Below, piece by piece: positions 6,444 through 12,954 of a stretch of 14,669 nucleotides of DNA. The translations under genes and the position numbers were made by a program. Origin of the DNA: Candidatus Staskawiczbacteria bacterium (GTDB taxonomy: Bacteria; Patescibacteriota; Minisyncoccia; Minisyncoccales; Staskawiczbacteraceae). The DNA lies in assembly GCA_903850725.1 (NCBI GenBank), contig CAINMG010000097.1, forward strand, positions 1 to 14,669, given 5' to 3'. The first letter of the stretch is position 1, and each line of letters opens with the position of its first letter. The notes beneath the pieces were generated by a model. The model was not told where the DNA came from. It ran no database searches and was given only the letters and a program-made list of their open reading frames with translations.

Positions 6444-7106
6444 TTAACTTAAATTAATTAATTTTAGATCTTTATAAAATAGTTTTTCTGCAATTTTATA
6501 AATTGCATAAGTCATAAATGGAGCTGCAAAAACATCTATCGAATAATGCAAATGTCCCAAAAGCATAATTACTCCAAAAAATACTGAGCATAAAAACATA
6601 AAATATCTTAACTTTTTTTCTTTATAAAATATTAATGCAAATAAAAATGGAATTCCTGTATGCCCAGAAAAGAAAAAATCACTTTTACTAGAAAACAAAA
6701 AATTATATATATTATATCCTATAGTGCTAGTGTCCATAACAACTTGGTGAAAATTTACCCCCAAATGCGTCAGTCCCACAAAAAATGCTCTTATAATTAT
6801 AAAAAGTCCTAAGGTTTTTATACCAAAAGATAAATATTTTGGTTTTAAAATACCCAAAACCAAAATAATAGCCATAAATATCAAGGTTGCTTGAATAACA
6901 ATTTCATCAACATTTATTGTAGGAATATTGTCTAAAATAATATCTCCTACTGAAGTACTAGTAGAACTATCTACATAATTATCTGAATAACCTTTTATCA
7001 CCAAAGCAATTATAAAAAACAAACAACTATTTAAAAAAGCATAAAATTTAGTCTTGGTCCAAAAATCTTTATGAATTTTATATATTTTGTTAATATAGTT
7101 TTTCAT
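6444..7106 (-). CDS. PAP2-superfamily membrane phosphatase
   Basis: A 220-residue integral membrane protein with about six hydrophobic segments. The PAP2_C/sphingomyelin-synthase-like motifs are visible: DFFFSGHTG (143-151; catalytic-type His149) and GHLHYSIDVFAAP (184-196; His187 and Asp191), giving the His-His-Asp triad of lipid phosphatases and phosphotransferases. Such enzymes remove or transfer phosphate or head groups on membrane lipids such as phosphatidic acid or isoprenyl pyrophosphates; the substrate here cannot be read. It lies 3 nt before the P-type ATPase gene and 11 nt after the tRNA-binding protein gene, consistent with one transcript. Confidence 0.8.
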   Translation of the reverse strand: MKNYINKIYKIHKDFWTKTKFYAFLNSCLFFIIALVIKGYSDNYVDSSTSTSVGDIILDNIPTINVDEIVIQATLIFMAIILVLGILKPKYLSFGIKTLGLFIIIRAFFVGLTHLGVNFHQVVMDTSTIGYNIYNFLFSSKSDFFFSGHTGIPFLFALIFYKEKKLRYFMFLCSVFFGVIMLLGHLHYSIDVFAAPFMTYAIYKIAEKLFYKDLKLINLS

Positions 7107-7117
7107 AATTCATTATA

Positions 7118-7450
7118 TCATTTTATTTGACTGCCAGGCAAAACTTCTTTTTCTGGCTCTAAAATTATTGGTAAATTATCCAAAGTAGCACACAAAATCA
7201 TTCCATTACTTTGCATTCCCATAATTTCTCTTGGCTCTAAATTTACAATAAACAAAGCTTGCTTACCAATTAAAAATTCTGGTTCATAAGACTTGGCAAT
7301 CCCAGAAATTATTTGGCGCTGACCAATTTCACTGCCAAAATCAACTTCAAGCTTTAAAAGCTTTTCTGAACCTTCCACTTTTTGGCAAGTCACAATTTTC
7401 CCAATTCTCAAATCTATTTTCTTTAAATCATCAATATTTATTATATCCAT
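7118..7450 (-). CDS. Stand-alone tRNA-binding OB-fold protein (Trbp111/MetRS C-terminal-like)
   Basis: A 110-residue protein made up entirely of the EMAP-II/Trbp111-type OB fold. Diagnostic stretches are DLRIGKIV (13-20), VEGSEKLLKLEVDFG (25-39), RQIISGI (45-51) and the signature LEPREIMGMQSNGMIL (71-86). In many bacteria this domain is the C-terminal part of methionyl-tRNA synthetase, where it aids dimerisation and tRNA binding; here it is a separate gene with its own start and stop. It may act in trans on a truncated MetRS elsewhere in the genome or as a general tRNA chaperone. It follows recR by 21 nt. Confidence 0.88.
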   Translation of the reverse strand: MDIINIDDLKKIDLRIGKIVTCQKVEGSEKLLKLEVDFGSEIGQRQIISGIAKSYEPEFLIGKQALFIVNLEPREIMGMQSNGMILCATLDNLPIILEPEKEVLPGSQIK

Positions 7451-7471
7451 ACTATTTTTTTATTAATAATA

Positions 7472-8089
7472 TTATTTTCTGCCTTCAAATGCTGACTCAA
7501 GAGTTTCTTCATCTGCATATTCCAATTCCCCACCAACTGGAATACCGCGCGCCAAATGAGTTATTTTGAAATCCTGCTTAATATCTTTCAAAATTCTTTC
7601 TACCAAAACTGAAGAATTAATTCCTTCTGGAGTTGGATTGGTAGCAATTATCATTTCTAAAAATTTTGCATCTTTAATTCCAAATTTTTCTGGGTTTTGA
7701 ATTCTTTGTTTTAAACCTTCAAGCTTTAAAGTATTTATTTCTTGGTTTCTTGTTAAGCTACCAGCTAAATTCAAAATAAAATAAAGTCCATTATATTTTC
7801 CTGTTTTTTCAATGCTTATTAAGTCTTGTTCTTTTTCTACAATGCAAAGTAAATTTTTATTACGATTGTAATTTGCGCAAATTAAGCAAAGTGAGTTTTC
7901 ATTTTCATGTGGATTTAAACAAAAACTACAAAATTTTATTTTGCTTTTAAGTTCCAAAATTGTATTTGTGATTTCCTCAATTCTTTCTTTAGGTTGCTTC
8001 ATTAAGTAATACACAAATCTTTGAGCAGTTCTTGGCCCAACCGTAGGAAAATCAGAAAATAAATTTGTAAGTCTTTGTATAATATCCAT
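7472..8089 (-). CDS. recR: Recombination mediator protein RecR
   Basis: A 205-residue full-length RecR, which with RecO/RecF loads RecA at single-stranded gaps. In order: helix-hairpin-helix (about 5-30; LFSDFPTVGPRTAQRF), a four-Cys zinc finger (C54, C57, C68, C71 in CSFC and CLIC), a Toprim domain (CIVEKEQDL, 82-90, with acidic Glu85; IIATNPTPEG, 147-156) and the C-terminal motif HLARGIPVGGELEYADEETL (178-197). The loop after GLYFILN reads AGSLTRNQE, unlike the SPLDGIGP of most RecR proteins. The usual dnaX/ybaB partners are not adjacent. The gene lies 11 nt after the SMR-like gene in the minus-strand run. Confidence 0.97.
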   Translation of the reverse strand: MDIIQRLTNLFSDFPTVGPRTAQRFVYYLMKQPKERIEEITNTILELKSKIKFCSFCLNPHENENSLCLICANYNRNKNLLCIVEKEQDLISIEKTGKYNGLYFILNLAGSLTRNQEINTLKLEGLKQRIQNPEKFGIKDAKFLEMIIATNPTPEGINSSVLVERILKDIKQDFKITHLARGIPVGGELEYADEETLESAFEGRK

Positions 8090-8100
8090 AATATAATAAT

Positions 8101-8418
8101 TTAACTTTGTGATAATAAAATAATTGCCAAAAATGCAAAAGCTACTCCCACATATCCTGCTACATTTAGTCTTTCATTAAAAATTAATACACCAATTAAA
8201 ATTGTAGTAAGCAAACTCATAACTGACCACATTGTGCCAACAATTGATAATTGATTTTTTTGTAAAATTGCAGGCAACCAAGCCAGAACCCCAATTGAAT
8301 ATATAATCAGAATATAAGCTACATATAAAAATTTGGGATTTAATGCAAATTTTTTTGATAAAAATTCCCCAACTGCAAAAAATAATGCTGAAATAATTAA
8401 CCAAATTATATAATTCAT
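8101..8418 (-). CDS. SMR/EamA-like small four-helix transporter
   Basis: A 105-residue protein with four predicted membrane helices (about 2-21, 30-50, 58-79, 86-103), the size and shape of small multidrug resistance proteins, which work as dimers in proton-coupled export. Helix 1 carries a Glu (E18 in AVGEFLSKKFA) where SMR proteins have their essential Glu. Helices 3-4 (LLTTILIGVLIFNERLN, then G-VGVAFAFLAIILL) match the SMR/EamA end motif. Half-size EamA relatives look the same, so substrate (drug, metabolite or lipid carrier) is open. It is the first gene of a minus-strand run. A weak minus-strand promoter (TTGTTT, 18 nt, TAAATT) may lie in 8430-8465. Confidence 0.7.
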   Translation of the reverse strand: MNYIIWLIISALFFAVGEFLSKKFALNPKFLYVAYILIIYSIGVLAWLPAILQKNQLSIVGTMWSVMSLLTTILIGVLIFNERLNVAGYVGVAFAFLAIILLSQS

Positions 8419-8482
8419 AAAAACAGCATAAATATTTAATTTATTGATTTTATGATATCACAAACAAAACCACCCCGCACTA

Positions 8483-8511
8483 TTGACAAGCTTGCTTAAA
8501 AATGCTATAAT
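8483..8511 (+). promoter_or_regulatory. Perfect consensus sigma-70 promoter of the GC-rich cassette
   Basis: TTGACA (8483-8488) and TATAAT (8506-8511) are separated by exactly 17 nt, a perfect match to the vegetative sigma-70 consensus. Transcription should start near 8518-8520, at the foot of the first leader hairpin. No other promoter in the window is this strong. It faces away from the adjacent SMR-like gene and drives only the cassette ORF. Confidence 0.9.
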
Positions 8512-8518
8512 TAAATAT

Positions 8519-8619
8519 TGTTGCTAGATGGTCTAGCGATAATGCTTACGTTTGCGTAGGTCCCTCCATGCCCTATGCAAACTTACCCCATGAGCTTTAC
8601 GCTCAGAAAGGAGGATGTC
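8519..8619 (+). promoter_or_regulatory. Structured ~100-nt leader with possible RBS-masking switch
   Basis: Hairpin 1: TTGCTAGA (8521-8528) with TCTAGCGA (8532-8539), 8 bp with one G-U and a TGG loop. Hairpin 2a: CTTACG/CGTAGG (8545-8550 with 8555-8560), loop TTTG. Hairpin 2b excludes 2a: GTTTGCGTAGG (8550-8560) with CCTATGCAAAC (8572-8582), 11 bp with one G-U, exposing TCCCTCC in its loop. Hairpin 3: TGAGC/GCTCA (8591-8595 with 8601-8605), loop TTTAC. CCTCC (8563-8567) is complementary to GGAGG (8610-8614) of the ribosome binding site. This is the layout of a cis-acting translational control element, but I recognise no known riboswitch and the ligand or signal is unknown. Confidence 0.6.
8607..8614 (+). 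promoter_or_regulatory. Strong Shine-Dalgarno fixing the cassette ORF start
   Basis: AAAGGAGG lies 5 nt before the ATG at 8620. The frame is open further upstream to 8575, and in-frame ATG codons occur before 8620, but only 8620 has a ribosome binding site. Other genes in the window have AT-rich leaders without an SD, so this site is unusual locally. Confidence 0.9.
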
Positions 8620-9102
8620 ATGGAGACCACCCGAACCCCCGCCACCGTCTACAAGTTCGCGGCTTCAATCGCCGTCGCTCTTCAGGCCGTGATGGAGTTA
8701 GCAGTTAAGGGTTACGAAGGGGTTTCGGAAACCACCTGGGAGCCCGTGATGTTGCCGCAACCGAATTGGGGTAGATGTTTCTTCAACCGGGTTTCGGCTT
8801 CGCCGATACGCAGAAAGGAACGTCATGAACCCAAGGTCGGTTACTGCCACGGCTACTGGATTCTAGAGAGGGAAATCCAGTTTGAGTGTTGCGGAGTTGT
8901 GGTTGCCAGAGTTACCGTCAAAGGTGAGAAATTTGATGGTATCAAGGGCGACCGTGACAACAACACCGGCTGGGGAGTTTCTCGAATCTCCTACTGCGTG
9001 ACGGGATGCACCGAGAGGCGCGCACGTGATCCAAACAGTTGGAGAACGTACGAGCTGACGGGTCTTGTCTACAACCCAGATGAGAAGGGTTTTCCCAGCT
9101 AA
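8620..9102 (+). CDS. Orphan Cys-rich cassette protein, unknown function
   Basis: A 160-residue protein I do not recognise. The start at 8620 is fixed by AAAGGAGG. Residues 10-30 (VYKFAASIAVALQAVMELAV) form a hydrophobic or amphipathic helix that might be a membrane anchor or poor signal peptide. The rest is rich in aromatic and charged residues, with five Trp (40, 50, 80, 118, 141) and six Cys (53, 76, 90, 91, 126, 130) in GRCFF, YCHGY, FECCG and SYCVTGC; with His69 and His77 these could bind metal or form disulfides. Codon use is alien to the window: of the first 30 codons after ATG, 21 end in G or C. It has its own promoter, leader and terminator, stands alone between minus-strand operons, and is probably transferred. 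Real translation is likely from codon structure and RBS; function is unknown. Confidence 0.7.
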   Translation: METTRTPATVYKFAASIAVALQAVMELAVKGYEGVSETTWEPVMLPQPNWGRCFFNRVSASPIRRKERHEPKVGYCHGYWILEREIQFECCGVVVARVTVKGEKFDGIKGDRDNNTGWGVSRISYCVTGCTERRARDPNSWRTYELTGLVYNPDEKGFPS

Positions 9103-9103
9103 C

Positions 9104-9192
9104 GCAGTAATAGTCAAAAGAGGCAACCCGACTCTTCAAAGCGGGCAGTAATCAAAGCAGACGAAAGTCTGTTCTCCGGTGAAGTTCCGGAG
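9104..9192 (+). ncRNA. Structured 3' UTR: pseudoknot, GAAA hairpin and GC-rich hairpin
   Basis: Just past the ORF stop. AAGAG (9118-9122) pairs with CTCTT (9132-9136); its loop contains CCCG (9127-9130), complementary to CGGG (9142-9145), which would make an H-type pseudoknot with loops of 4, 1 and 5 nt. Next are CAGAC-GAAA-GTCTG (9158-9171), a 5-bp stem with a GNRA tetraloop, and CTCCGG/CCGGAG (9174-9179 with 9187-9192), a perfect 6-bp stem. GCAGTAAT occurs at 9104-9111 and 9145-9152, each followed by CAAA(A)G and then a hairpin. No known RNA family is recognised. It may protect the mRNA end, bind a protein, or be an RNA in its own right. Confidence 0.5.
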
Positions 9193-9215
9193 CGCTGGAG
9201 ACGGCGGACACATCT

Positions 9216-9262
9216 AAAAGGCCAAAGACTTTTCGTCAATGGCTCTTTTCATATATTTTTTT
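9216..9262 (+). terminator. Terminator of the GC-rich cassette
   Basis: AAAAGGCCA (9216-9224) pairs with TGGCTCTTTT (9240-9249), 9 bp with one bulged T, and GAC/GTC (9227-9229 with 9235-9237) can extend the helix inward. CATATATTTTTTT follows. It closes the cassette transcript at about 730-740 nt. It runs toward the dnaB terminator on the other strand (9286-9305), so the two units converge. Confidence 0.65.
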
Positions 9263-9285
9263 AAAAAAATAAAATCTTACACTGC

Positions 9286-9305
9286 AAAAAAGCCACGGTC
9301 GTGGC
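9286..9305 (-). terminator. Rho-independent terminator after dnaB
   Basis: Read on the minus strand, GCCACG-AC-CGTGGC (9305-9292) forms a GC-rich 6-bp stem (or 5 bp with a 4-nt loop) followed directly by TTTTTT (9291-9286). It lies 64 nt past the dnaB stop and ends the phosphatidyltransferase-cysS-dnaB run before it can read into the cassette in antisense. Confidence 0.85.
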
Positions 9306-9331
9306 AATTTTACATAGTAATTTTTAATAAA

Positions 9332-9364
9332 AACTACAAACTACTCACTACCAACTACAAACTA
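9332..9364. repeat. Direct repeat AACTACAAACTA, two copies
   Basis: AACTACAAACTA occurs at 9332-9343 and 9353-9364 (21-nt period), with CTCACTACC between. On the minus strand this reads as TAGTTTGTAGTT units. It lies between the dnaB stop and its terminator. I recall similar ACTACAAACTAC-type low-complexity repeats scattered in candidate-phyla genomes, but cannot check. Confidence 0.5.
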
Positions 9365-9368
9365 ATTA

Positions 9369-10739
9369 CTATCCAACTTCTGAGCCGTACTCCCCTTTTT
9401 CAATATTGCGGAAACTTACGCGTTGCTCATCAAAATATAATTCACAAGATCCAATTGGTCCATTTCTATGTTTGGCAATAATAATTTCTGCAATATTTTT
9501 TTTCAAAGAATTTTCATTATATCTATCTTCTCTATAAATAAACAACACCACATCTGCATCTTGCTCAATTGAACCAGATTCTCTTAAATCAGCTAGCCTT
9601 GGAATTTGTGGAACTCTTTGCTCCACAGCACGAGATAACTGAGACAAAGCTAAAACCGGAATATTTAGCTCTTTGGCCAATATTTTTAAAGCTCTTGAAA
9701 TTTCTGTTATTTGCTGAACTGATCCTTGAAATTTATTTGAAGGCTCCATTAATTGCAAATAATCTACAATTAAAAGTGATAAGCCTTTATTTGCTTGAAG
9801 TCTGCGAGCCATAGCTCTCATTTGTAAAATATTTACAGAGCCTGCGTCATCAATATATATAGGAGCTTCAGACAAAGTACCCATTGCATGTTGAATTCTA
9901 GAAAAATCACTATCTCCAGAAGCGCCACCATCTGAAAGACGCCCGGTTCGCAGACGCCATGAATCAATATTTGCTTGGCTGGCTATCATTCTATCTGCCA
10001 GCTGATCTTTGGACATTTCCAAAGAAAAAATTCCAACTGGTTTATTTTCAAAGACTGCCACATGGCGCGCGATATCCATTGCAAGTGAAGATTTTCCCAT
10101 AGAAGGACGAGCAGCTAAAATAATTAAATCTGAATTTTGCAGGCCTGATAAAATATTATCCAGCGCTTTAAAACCTGTTGGCACTCCCCTATGCTTGCCT
10201 TGATTTTTTGAAAGATCATCTAATCTGTTAAAAGTTTCTGCTAAAATATCTTTAATTGGTGTAAATGCCTGAGTTAAAGCGCGCTGACCAATATTAAAAA
10301 CCGTTCTTTCTGCTTTGTCTATCAGTACATCAACATCTTCGGTTTCATCAAAAGCTGAAAGCCCAATTTCATGTGAAGCAGAAATTAAATCTCGTAAAAT
10401 CTTTTTTTGACGTACTATTCTTGCATAATTAGAAATATGAGTAGCAGTAGGAACTGAATTTATTAAAGAAGACAAATATGAAGATCCTCCAATTTCAACT
10501 AATAATTCCCTTTCTTTAAGTTTTGCTGACACAGACAAAATATCAATTGGCTCTGCCTTCTCATATAGATCAACCATTGCCTGAAAAATTTCTTGATGAA
10601 TTCCCTTATAAAAATCTTCTGCTTTAATAAAATCAACAATTTTTATAATTGCATCTTTGTCCAACATTAAACAGCCGAGCAGTGATTGTTCTGCATCAAC
10701 ATTTTGTGGCGGTAATTTATCCGGCATTTTATTGTCCAT
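9369..10739 (-). CDS. dnaB: Replicative DNA helicase DnaB
   Basis: A 456-residue full-length hexameric helicase that unwinds DNA at the replication fork. The N-terminal domain spans about 8-110 (PQNVDAEQSLLGCLM), followed by a linker helix (about 112-180). The RecA-like domain has Walker A AARPSMGKSSL (209-219), SLEMSKDQLADR (239-250), Walker B LLIVDYLQL (322-330, Asp326), LALSQLSRAVEQR (363-375) and LRESGSIEQDADVV (385-398). No intein interrupts it, although DnaB is a frequent intein site. ATG codons 1 and 5 are both possible starts; the first is used. It follows cysS by 61 nt and ends 64 nt before a strong terminator. Confidence 0.97.
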   Translation of the reverse strand: MDNKMPDKLPPQNVDAEQSLLGCLMLDKDAIIKIVDFIKAEDFYKGIHQEIFQAMVDLYEKAEPIDILSVSAKLKERELLVEIGGSSYLSSLINSVPTATHISNYARIVRQKKILRDLISASHEIGLSAFDETEDVDVLIDKAERTVFNIGQRALTQAFTPIKDILAETFNRLDDLSKNQGKHRGVPTGFKALDNILSGLQNSDLIILAARPSMGKSSLAMDIARHVAVFENKPVGIFSLEMSKDQLADRMIASQANIDSWRLRTGRLSDGGASGDSDFSRIQHAMGTLSEAPIYIDDAGSVNILQMRAMARRLQANKGLSLLIVDYLQLMEPSNKFQGSVQQITEISRALKILAKELNIPVLALSQLSRAVEQRVPQIPRLADLRESGSIEQDADVVLFIYREDRYNENSLKKNIAEIIIAKHRNGPIGSCELYFDEQRVSFRNIEKGEYGSEVG

Positions 10740-10800
10740 AATGTTTTACACTACCAAAATTAAAACCCTCAAGCAAGTATTGACCTTTATTTATTTTAAT

Positions 10801-12231
10801 TTATAAATCTTTTTCAAGTACTGGGCCACTTGAAGTATCTTTAACAACGTAACCTTGCTTAGCAATTTTTGCCCTTAATTCATCTGATTTTTGCCAATCT
10901 TTGTTCAGACGAGCTAATTCCCTTTCTTCTACAAGTTTTTTTATATCTATTGAAACAACCTGTTTTTTAGTTTTTGAAAAATTAATTATCCCAAAAATCT
11001 TATTTATTTCTACAAAAAAATTATATATTTCATCAGCGCTTTTTTTACCAATAATACTCTCTTCATCTAAAAATTTATTTATTTCTTTTATAAAATCAAA
11101 CAGCACAGCAAAAGCTTTTGGTGTGTTAAAATTATCATCTAATTGTTTATAGAAATCTAACTTTGTTTTTTTAAGTAGCTCGTCAACTTTTTTGTTTTTC
11201 TTTATAACTTTTGACTTTATAACCTTTAACTTTCGTAGAAATTCTTCAATTTTCTCTAAAGCCACTTTTACCTCGACCATTGCCGATTCAGTATAATCTA
11301 GCGGAGAAGACCATAAGCTTTTTACTATCAAAAATCTTGTTTGTTCTTTTGAATATCTTTTTAAGAAATCAGAAATTATCGTAAAATTTCCTAATGATTT
11401 TGACATTTTTTGTCCATTTATAGTCAAAAAACCAACATGAATCCAATATTTCACCAAAGGTATCTTACCTGAAATTGCTTCCATTTGTGTGACCTCAGCT
11501 TCATGATGCGGAAATATTAAATCAATTGCCCCTCCATGAATATCATATTGTGCTCCAAAAAACTTTTCAGAAATTGCAGTATCTTCAATATGCCACCCGG
11601 GCCTTCCACTCCCCCATGGACTTTTCCATTTTGGCTCATTATCTGTTTGCGTAAATTTCCATAAACAAAAATCTCCTCGATTTTTTTTCTGCACACTATA
11701 ATCAATTCTTGAAGTTGCATCCTGAGCACCGCTTACAGTTCTGCCAGAAAGCTTGCCATAACCTTTAAATTTTGCAATATCAAAATACATTCCATCATTA
11801 TCAACTTTATAAGCAAATCCTTTTTTCTCAAGTCTTTCTACCTGCGAAATTATATCTTTTATAAAATTTGTAGCCCTTGCATATTTTGTCACCGCACTTA
11901 CCCCCAGAGCTTTCATATCTTTTAAATATTCTTTTTCAAACGCCAAAGCCAAATCCAAAACAGATACTCCTTTTTCTCTAGCTCTTTGAATTATTTTATC
12001 ATCAATATTAGTAATATTTTGTAAATAGAAGACTTTAAACTCTGAAAATCTTAAATACTTTACTATTGTATCAAAAGTAACATATGCTCTTGCGTGTCCC
12101 AAATGAGAAAAATCATAAACAGTTGGACCACAAACAAATAAATTAATTTTTTTACCTTTAATTGGTTTAATTAAATCCTTTTTCTTGGTCAGCGTATTAT
12201 ATATTTTAATTTGATGCTTAATTTTTGTCAT
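10801..12231 (-). CDS. cysS: Cysteinyl-tRNA synthetase
   Basis: A 476-residue class I aminoacyl-tRNA synthetase that charges tRNA-Cys. The Rossmann core has CGPTVYD (34-40; zinc ligand Cys34), the HIGH-type HLGH (43-46), GWHIEDTAI (212-220), IFPHHEAE (239-246) and KMSKS (275-279). Downstream are the helical DALR-like region and the C-terminal anticodon-binding part ending LARLNKDWQKSDELRAKI. In E. coli the zinc ligands are Cys28, Cys209, His234 and Glu238; the second corresponds to Asp217 here (IED instead of IEC), so one Cys ligand is replaced. The start is 4 nt past the phosphatidyltransferase stop, with an AT-rich leader and no SD. Confidence 0.97.
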   Translation of the reverse strand: MTKIKHQIKIYNTLTKKKDLIKPIKGKKINLFVCGPTVYDFSHLGHARAYVTFDTIVKYLRFSEFKVFYLQNITNIDDKIIQRAREKGVSVLDLALAFEKEYLKDMKALGVSAVTKYARATNFIKDIISQVERLEKKGFAYKVDNDGMYFDIAKFKGYGKLSGRTVSGAQDATSRIDYSVQKKNRGDFCLWKFTQTDNEPKWKSPWGSGRPGWHIEDTAISEKFFGAQYDIHGGAIDLIFPHHEAEVTQMEAISGKIPLVKYWIHVGFLTINGQKMSKSLGNFTIISDFLKRYSKEQTRFLIVKSLWSSPLDYTESAMVEVKVALEKIEEFLRKLKVIKSKVIKKNKKVDELLKKTKLDFYKQLDDNFNTPKAFAVLFDFIKEINKFLDEESIIGKKSADEIYNFFVEINKIFGIINFSKTKKQVVSIDIKKLVEERELARLNKDWQKSDELRAKIAKQGYVVKDTSSGPVLEKDL

Positions 12232-12235
12232 AATT

Positions 12236-12895
12236 TTATTTTTTTATTTTAATTTGCTTATTTGCTAAATTTTTAATATTTAATTTAGAATAAATATCAA
12301 TTACTTTTAAAAATATAGATAATATCATAAGCACCATAGAAATCCACAAAATATCGATTATTATTATTCCAGGGCTTTTTGGCCAAACTATTAAAACTAA
12401 ACCCAAGGCAAATGATTGCAAAACCATTTTGGTTTTAGCAAAAATATTAGGGTAACTGTCTACATTATAAGCCATAGCATAAGCTGATGCCAAACCATTT
12501 ATTATCTCAGAACAAAGTATCAAAAACAAAAGCCATTGGTGATCAGTAATTAAACTATAAATTGCAATAGGTAAAATAATTATCCTGTCAGCAGCAGGAT
12601 CAATAATAGCTCCAAATTTTGTTTTCATATCAAGGCACCTTGCCACAGAGCCATCAAATAAATCAGTCAGAACCCCTACCACAAACAAAGCGATAATTAA
12701 ATTCTTATTTTCTACTTCATAATAAAACAATAGCACAAAAAGCAATGTACCAATTATAAGTCTTAAATATGTTAAGTGATTAGGCTTTATCCACCTTGGC
12801 CAGAATTTCTTTATAAAATAAAAAAGTATCTGATCTCTTTTATGATCAAGTTTTTCCAAAACTAACTTGAGCCAATGTAAAAATTTTCTAAGCAT
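12236..12895 (-). CDS. CDP-alcohol phosphatidyltransferase (PgsA-like)
   Basis: A membrane enzyme that transfers a phosphatidyl group from a CDP-lipid to an alcohol, the step that sets phospholipid head groups. The catalytic motif DG-x2-AR-x8-G-x3-D-x3-D is intact (Asp78, Asp81, Gly82, Ala85, Arg86, Gly95, Asp99, Asp103, from TDLFDGSVAR to DPAAD). Several membrane helices surround it (about 42-60, 66-80, 103-118 and three later). The frame extends to a TTG at 12916, but the ATG at 12895 (219 residues) is the better start. The family includes PgsA (glycerol phosphate), cardiolipin synthase and inositol-type enzymes; the motif alone does not choose. First gene of the run ending in dnaB, divergent from the gene at 13018. 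Confidence 0.85.
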   Translation of the reverse strand: MLRKFLHWLKLVLEKLDHKRDQILFYFIKKFWPRWIKPNHLTYLRLIIGTLLFVLLFYYEVENKNLIIALFVVGVLTDLFDGSVARCLDMKTKFGAIIDPAADRIIILPIAIYSLITDHQWLLFLILCSEIINGLASAYAMAYNVDSYPNIFAKTKMVLQSFALGLVLIVWPKSPGIIIIDILWISMVLMILSIFLKVIDIYSKLNIKNLANKQIKIKK

Positions 12896-12954
12896 AATAT
12901 ATTCTACTATAAACAAATTTATTTGTCTATTTTAATCAAGTGAATAACTATTTA

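Noticed and set aside
8519..8640. Match of the cassette leader to known riboswitches (preQ1, fluoride, guanidine, SAM-II)
   Set aside because: None of the conserved core sequences I know for these classes is present, so it is left as an unclassified leader.
8568..8710. Out-of-frame ORF beginning at the ATG in the leader hairpin loop
   Set aside because: It has no SD in front and mostly overlaps the cassette gene in another frame. Translation of a short leader peptide cannot be excluded, but nothing supports it.
8863..9126. Minus-strand ORFs (8863-9126 and 8942-9139) opposite the cassette gene
   Set aside because: They lie antisense to an ORF with a strong promoter and RBS, have no promoter or SD of their own, and overlap the 3' UTR hairpins. 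They follow from the high G+C content and lack of stops.
9239..9481. Plus-strand 80-residue ORF after the cassette
   Set aside because: It starts inside the cassette terminator stem, crosses the dnaB terminator and repeats, and runs antisense into dnaB.
12896..12916. Upstream TTG start of the phosphatidyltransferase
   Set aside because: It adds only seven residues from a TTG; the ATG at 12895 is the simpler start and no SD supports the longer form.
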